Translations under genes and position numbers: made by a program | NCBI GenBank assembly: GCA_016787415.1 | Contig: JAEUUT010000196.1 | Location: forward strand, 1 to 64,000 | Reading direction: 5' to 3' | From: Saprospiraceae bacterium | Lineage (GTDB): Bacteria > Bacteroidota > Bacteroidia > Chitinophagales > Saprospiraceae | Length of the DNA: 64,000 nt | Shown: positions 63,326 to 64,000 of the stretch, piece by piece | Layout of the letters: every line of letters starts with the position of its first letter | Position numbering within the stretch: position 1 is the first letter of the stretch | The notes under the pieces: model-generated | Seen by the model: the letters and a program-made list of their open reading frames with translations, nothing else | Database searches by the model: none | Told to the model about the DNA's origin: nothing

Positions 63326-64000
63326 ATGTTATTCTGGACGGCCATTTTTACCTGGATTGCGATTGTATACGGCGCTGTATGCGCGCTGTTCTACTTCGGG
63401 CAGGACTTTTTCTTTTTCCGTCCGGAACGGTTACCGAAGTGGTTTACCTACCAGTATCCGTTTCCGTTTCAGGAAGTCAATTTCGAGATGGAAGACGGCG
63501 GCACCGTCAATGCCCTGCATTTCAAAGTGCCCAACAGCAAGGGCGTCGTATTTTACATCAAGGGAAATTCGAGAAGCATCAAGGGCTGGGGCAAATTTGC
63601 CAAGGATTTTGTAGGCAAAGGCTTTGATTTTTTTATTCTCGACTACCGTGGTTTTGGCAAAAGCCGCGGGCGACGCACCGAAGAAATCCTGTTTTCCGAC
63701 CTTCAACAGGTGTACAAATGGCTGGCTTCGGAATATGAAGAAGAGCAGATTGTGTTGTACGGCCGCTCTCTCGGCAGCGGACTGGCGGCGCGCATTGCGT
63801 CGTGGAACACCCCACGCATGTTGATTCTCGATTGCCCTTATTATTCGTTTTTGTACCATATCAAGCGCTACGGGTTCATTTTGCCGCTCAATTGGCTCTT
63901 GCGTTACCATATCCGCACGGATCGGTTTGTAAAAAAAGTGCAGGTGCCGATATATATCCTGCACGGCTCCAAAGACCGGCTGATTCCTTACAAACAAAGC
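63326..64000 (+). CDS. Alpha/beta hydrolase (truncated by the window end)
   Basis: Translated directly from the sequence: 225 codons are open from the ATG at 63326 to the window end. An N-terminal hydrophobic anchor (LFWTAIFTWIAIVYGAV, about residues 2-18) precedes the hydrolase domain. Seen are ILDYRGFGKSRGR and the nucleophile elbow VLYGRSLGSGLA (Ser in GRSLGSG). ILHGSKDRLIP near the cut supplies the acid; the catalytic His lies outside the window. Membrane-bound esterase or lipase-like protein, substrate unknown. Confidence 0.85.
   Translation, partial: MLFWTAIFTWIAIVYGAVCALFYFGQDFFFFRPERLPKWFTYQYPFPFQEVNFEMEDGGTVNALHFKVPNSKGVVFYIKGNSRSIKGWGKFAKDFVGKGFDFFILDYRGFGKSRGRRTEEILFSDLQQVYKWLASEYEEEQIVLYGRSLGSGLAARIASWNTPRMLILDCPYYSFLYHIKRYGFILPLNWLLRYHIRTDRFVKKVQVPIYILHGSKDRLIPYKQS

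Overview
The window comes from a member of the Bacteroidota, most likely a Saprospiria-like lineage. The evidence is a complete type IX secretion core (gldK, gldL, gldM, gldN and a porP/sprF gene), a secreted protein with a type IX C-terminal sorting domain, CarboxypepD-type outer-membrane receptors, DUF4271-hemD and DUF4199-LuxR pairs, almost no Shine-Dalgarno sites, and promoters of the TTG-N20-TAnnTTTG type. No rRNA, tRNA, CRISPR array or intact insertion sequence was recognised. The assignment rests on gene content, not on a phylogeny.

Layout: 0-6.5 kb holds purN-ubiA, marC, a ChbG/HpnK deacetylase and two tandem 506-residue paralogues of unknown role. 6.8-20.5 kb is the notable accessory region, a class II lanthipeptide-type locus. 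It has a TonB-type outer-membrane receptor, three similar precursor peptides (A1-A3), an ABC transporter pair of the LanFE/BcrAB kind, a small secreted protein, a LanM synthetase, a C39-peptidase ABC exporter, an HlyD-like adaptor, a fourth divergent precursor (A4) and a 154-residue protein of unknown function. The LanM has an intact dehydratase site, but its cyclase domain lacks three of the four residues expected at the zinc site. 20.5-32.6 kb is mostly housekeeping: an orphan histidine kinase, rimM, a di-haem cytochrome, fabG, DUF4199/LuxR, sdaA, an MFS exporter, gcvH and pepP. 32.8-44.5 kb carries a four-repeat DUF4394 type IX cargo, purA, DUF4271-hemD, a small inserted island, ccmB/ccmC/ccmD-like genes and a glutamate dehydrogenase. 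44.9-51.7 kb is an Lrp regulator followed by the type IX/gliding motor genes. 51.7-64 kb carries a DUF255 thioredoxin-like protein, an HtrA protease, an HD hydrolase, scpA, an RsmI-like methyltransferase, a DPP-IV peptidase, a thioredoxin/MsrA-like protein and a truncated alpha/beta hydrolase.

A second theme is intergenic architecture. Many gene boundaries are filled with tandem words of 7-10 bases, and these are often repeated in inverted orientation across a short spacer, giving potential hairpins with arms of 25-65 bp or more. At least four families recur: a GTGTTTTG family with a GGGCGTTGC core, a GGTTGATGAG family, a GAATCAGGATTT family and a GTGACTTCGAGTCACC hairpin. They lie between convergent, divergent and co-directional genes alike, so simple termination does not explain all of them.

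Proposed working of the lanthipeptide locus (inference): the A1-A4 leaders recruit LanM, which dehydrates Ser/Thr in the cores. The C39 exporter removes the leader after Gly-Gly and passes the core through the inner membrane with the HlyD-like adaptor. The receptor-like barrel and the ABC pair may serve outer-membrane passage, uptake or self-protection.
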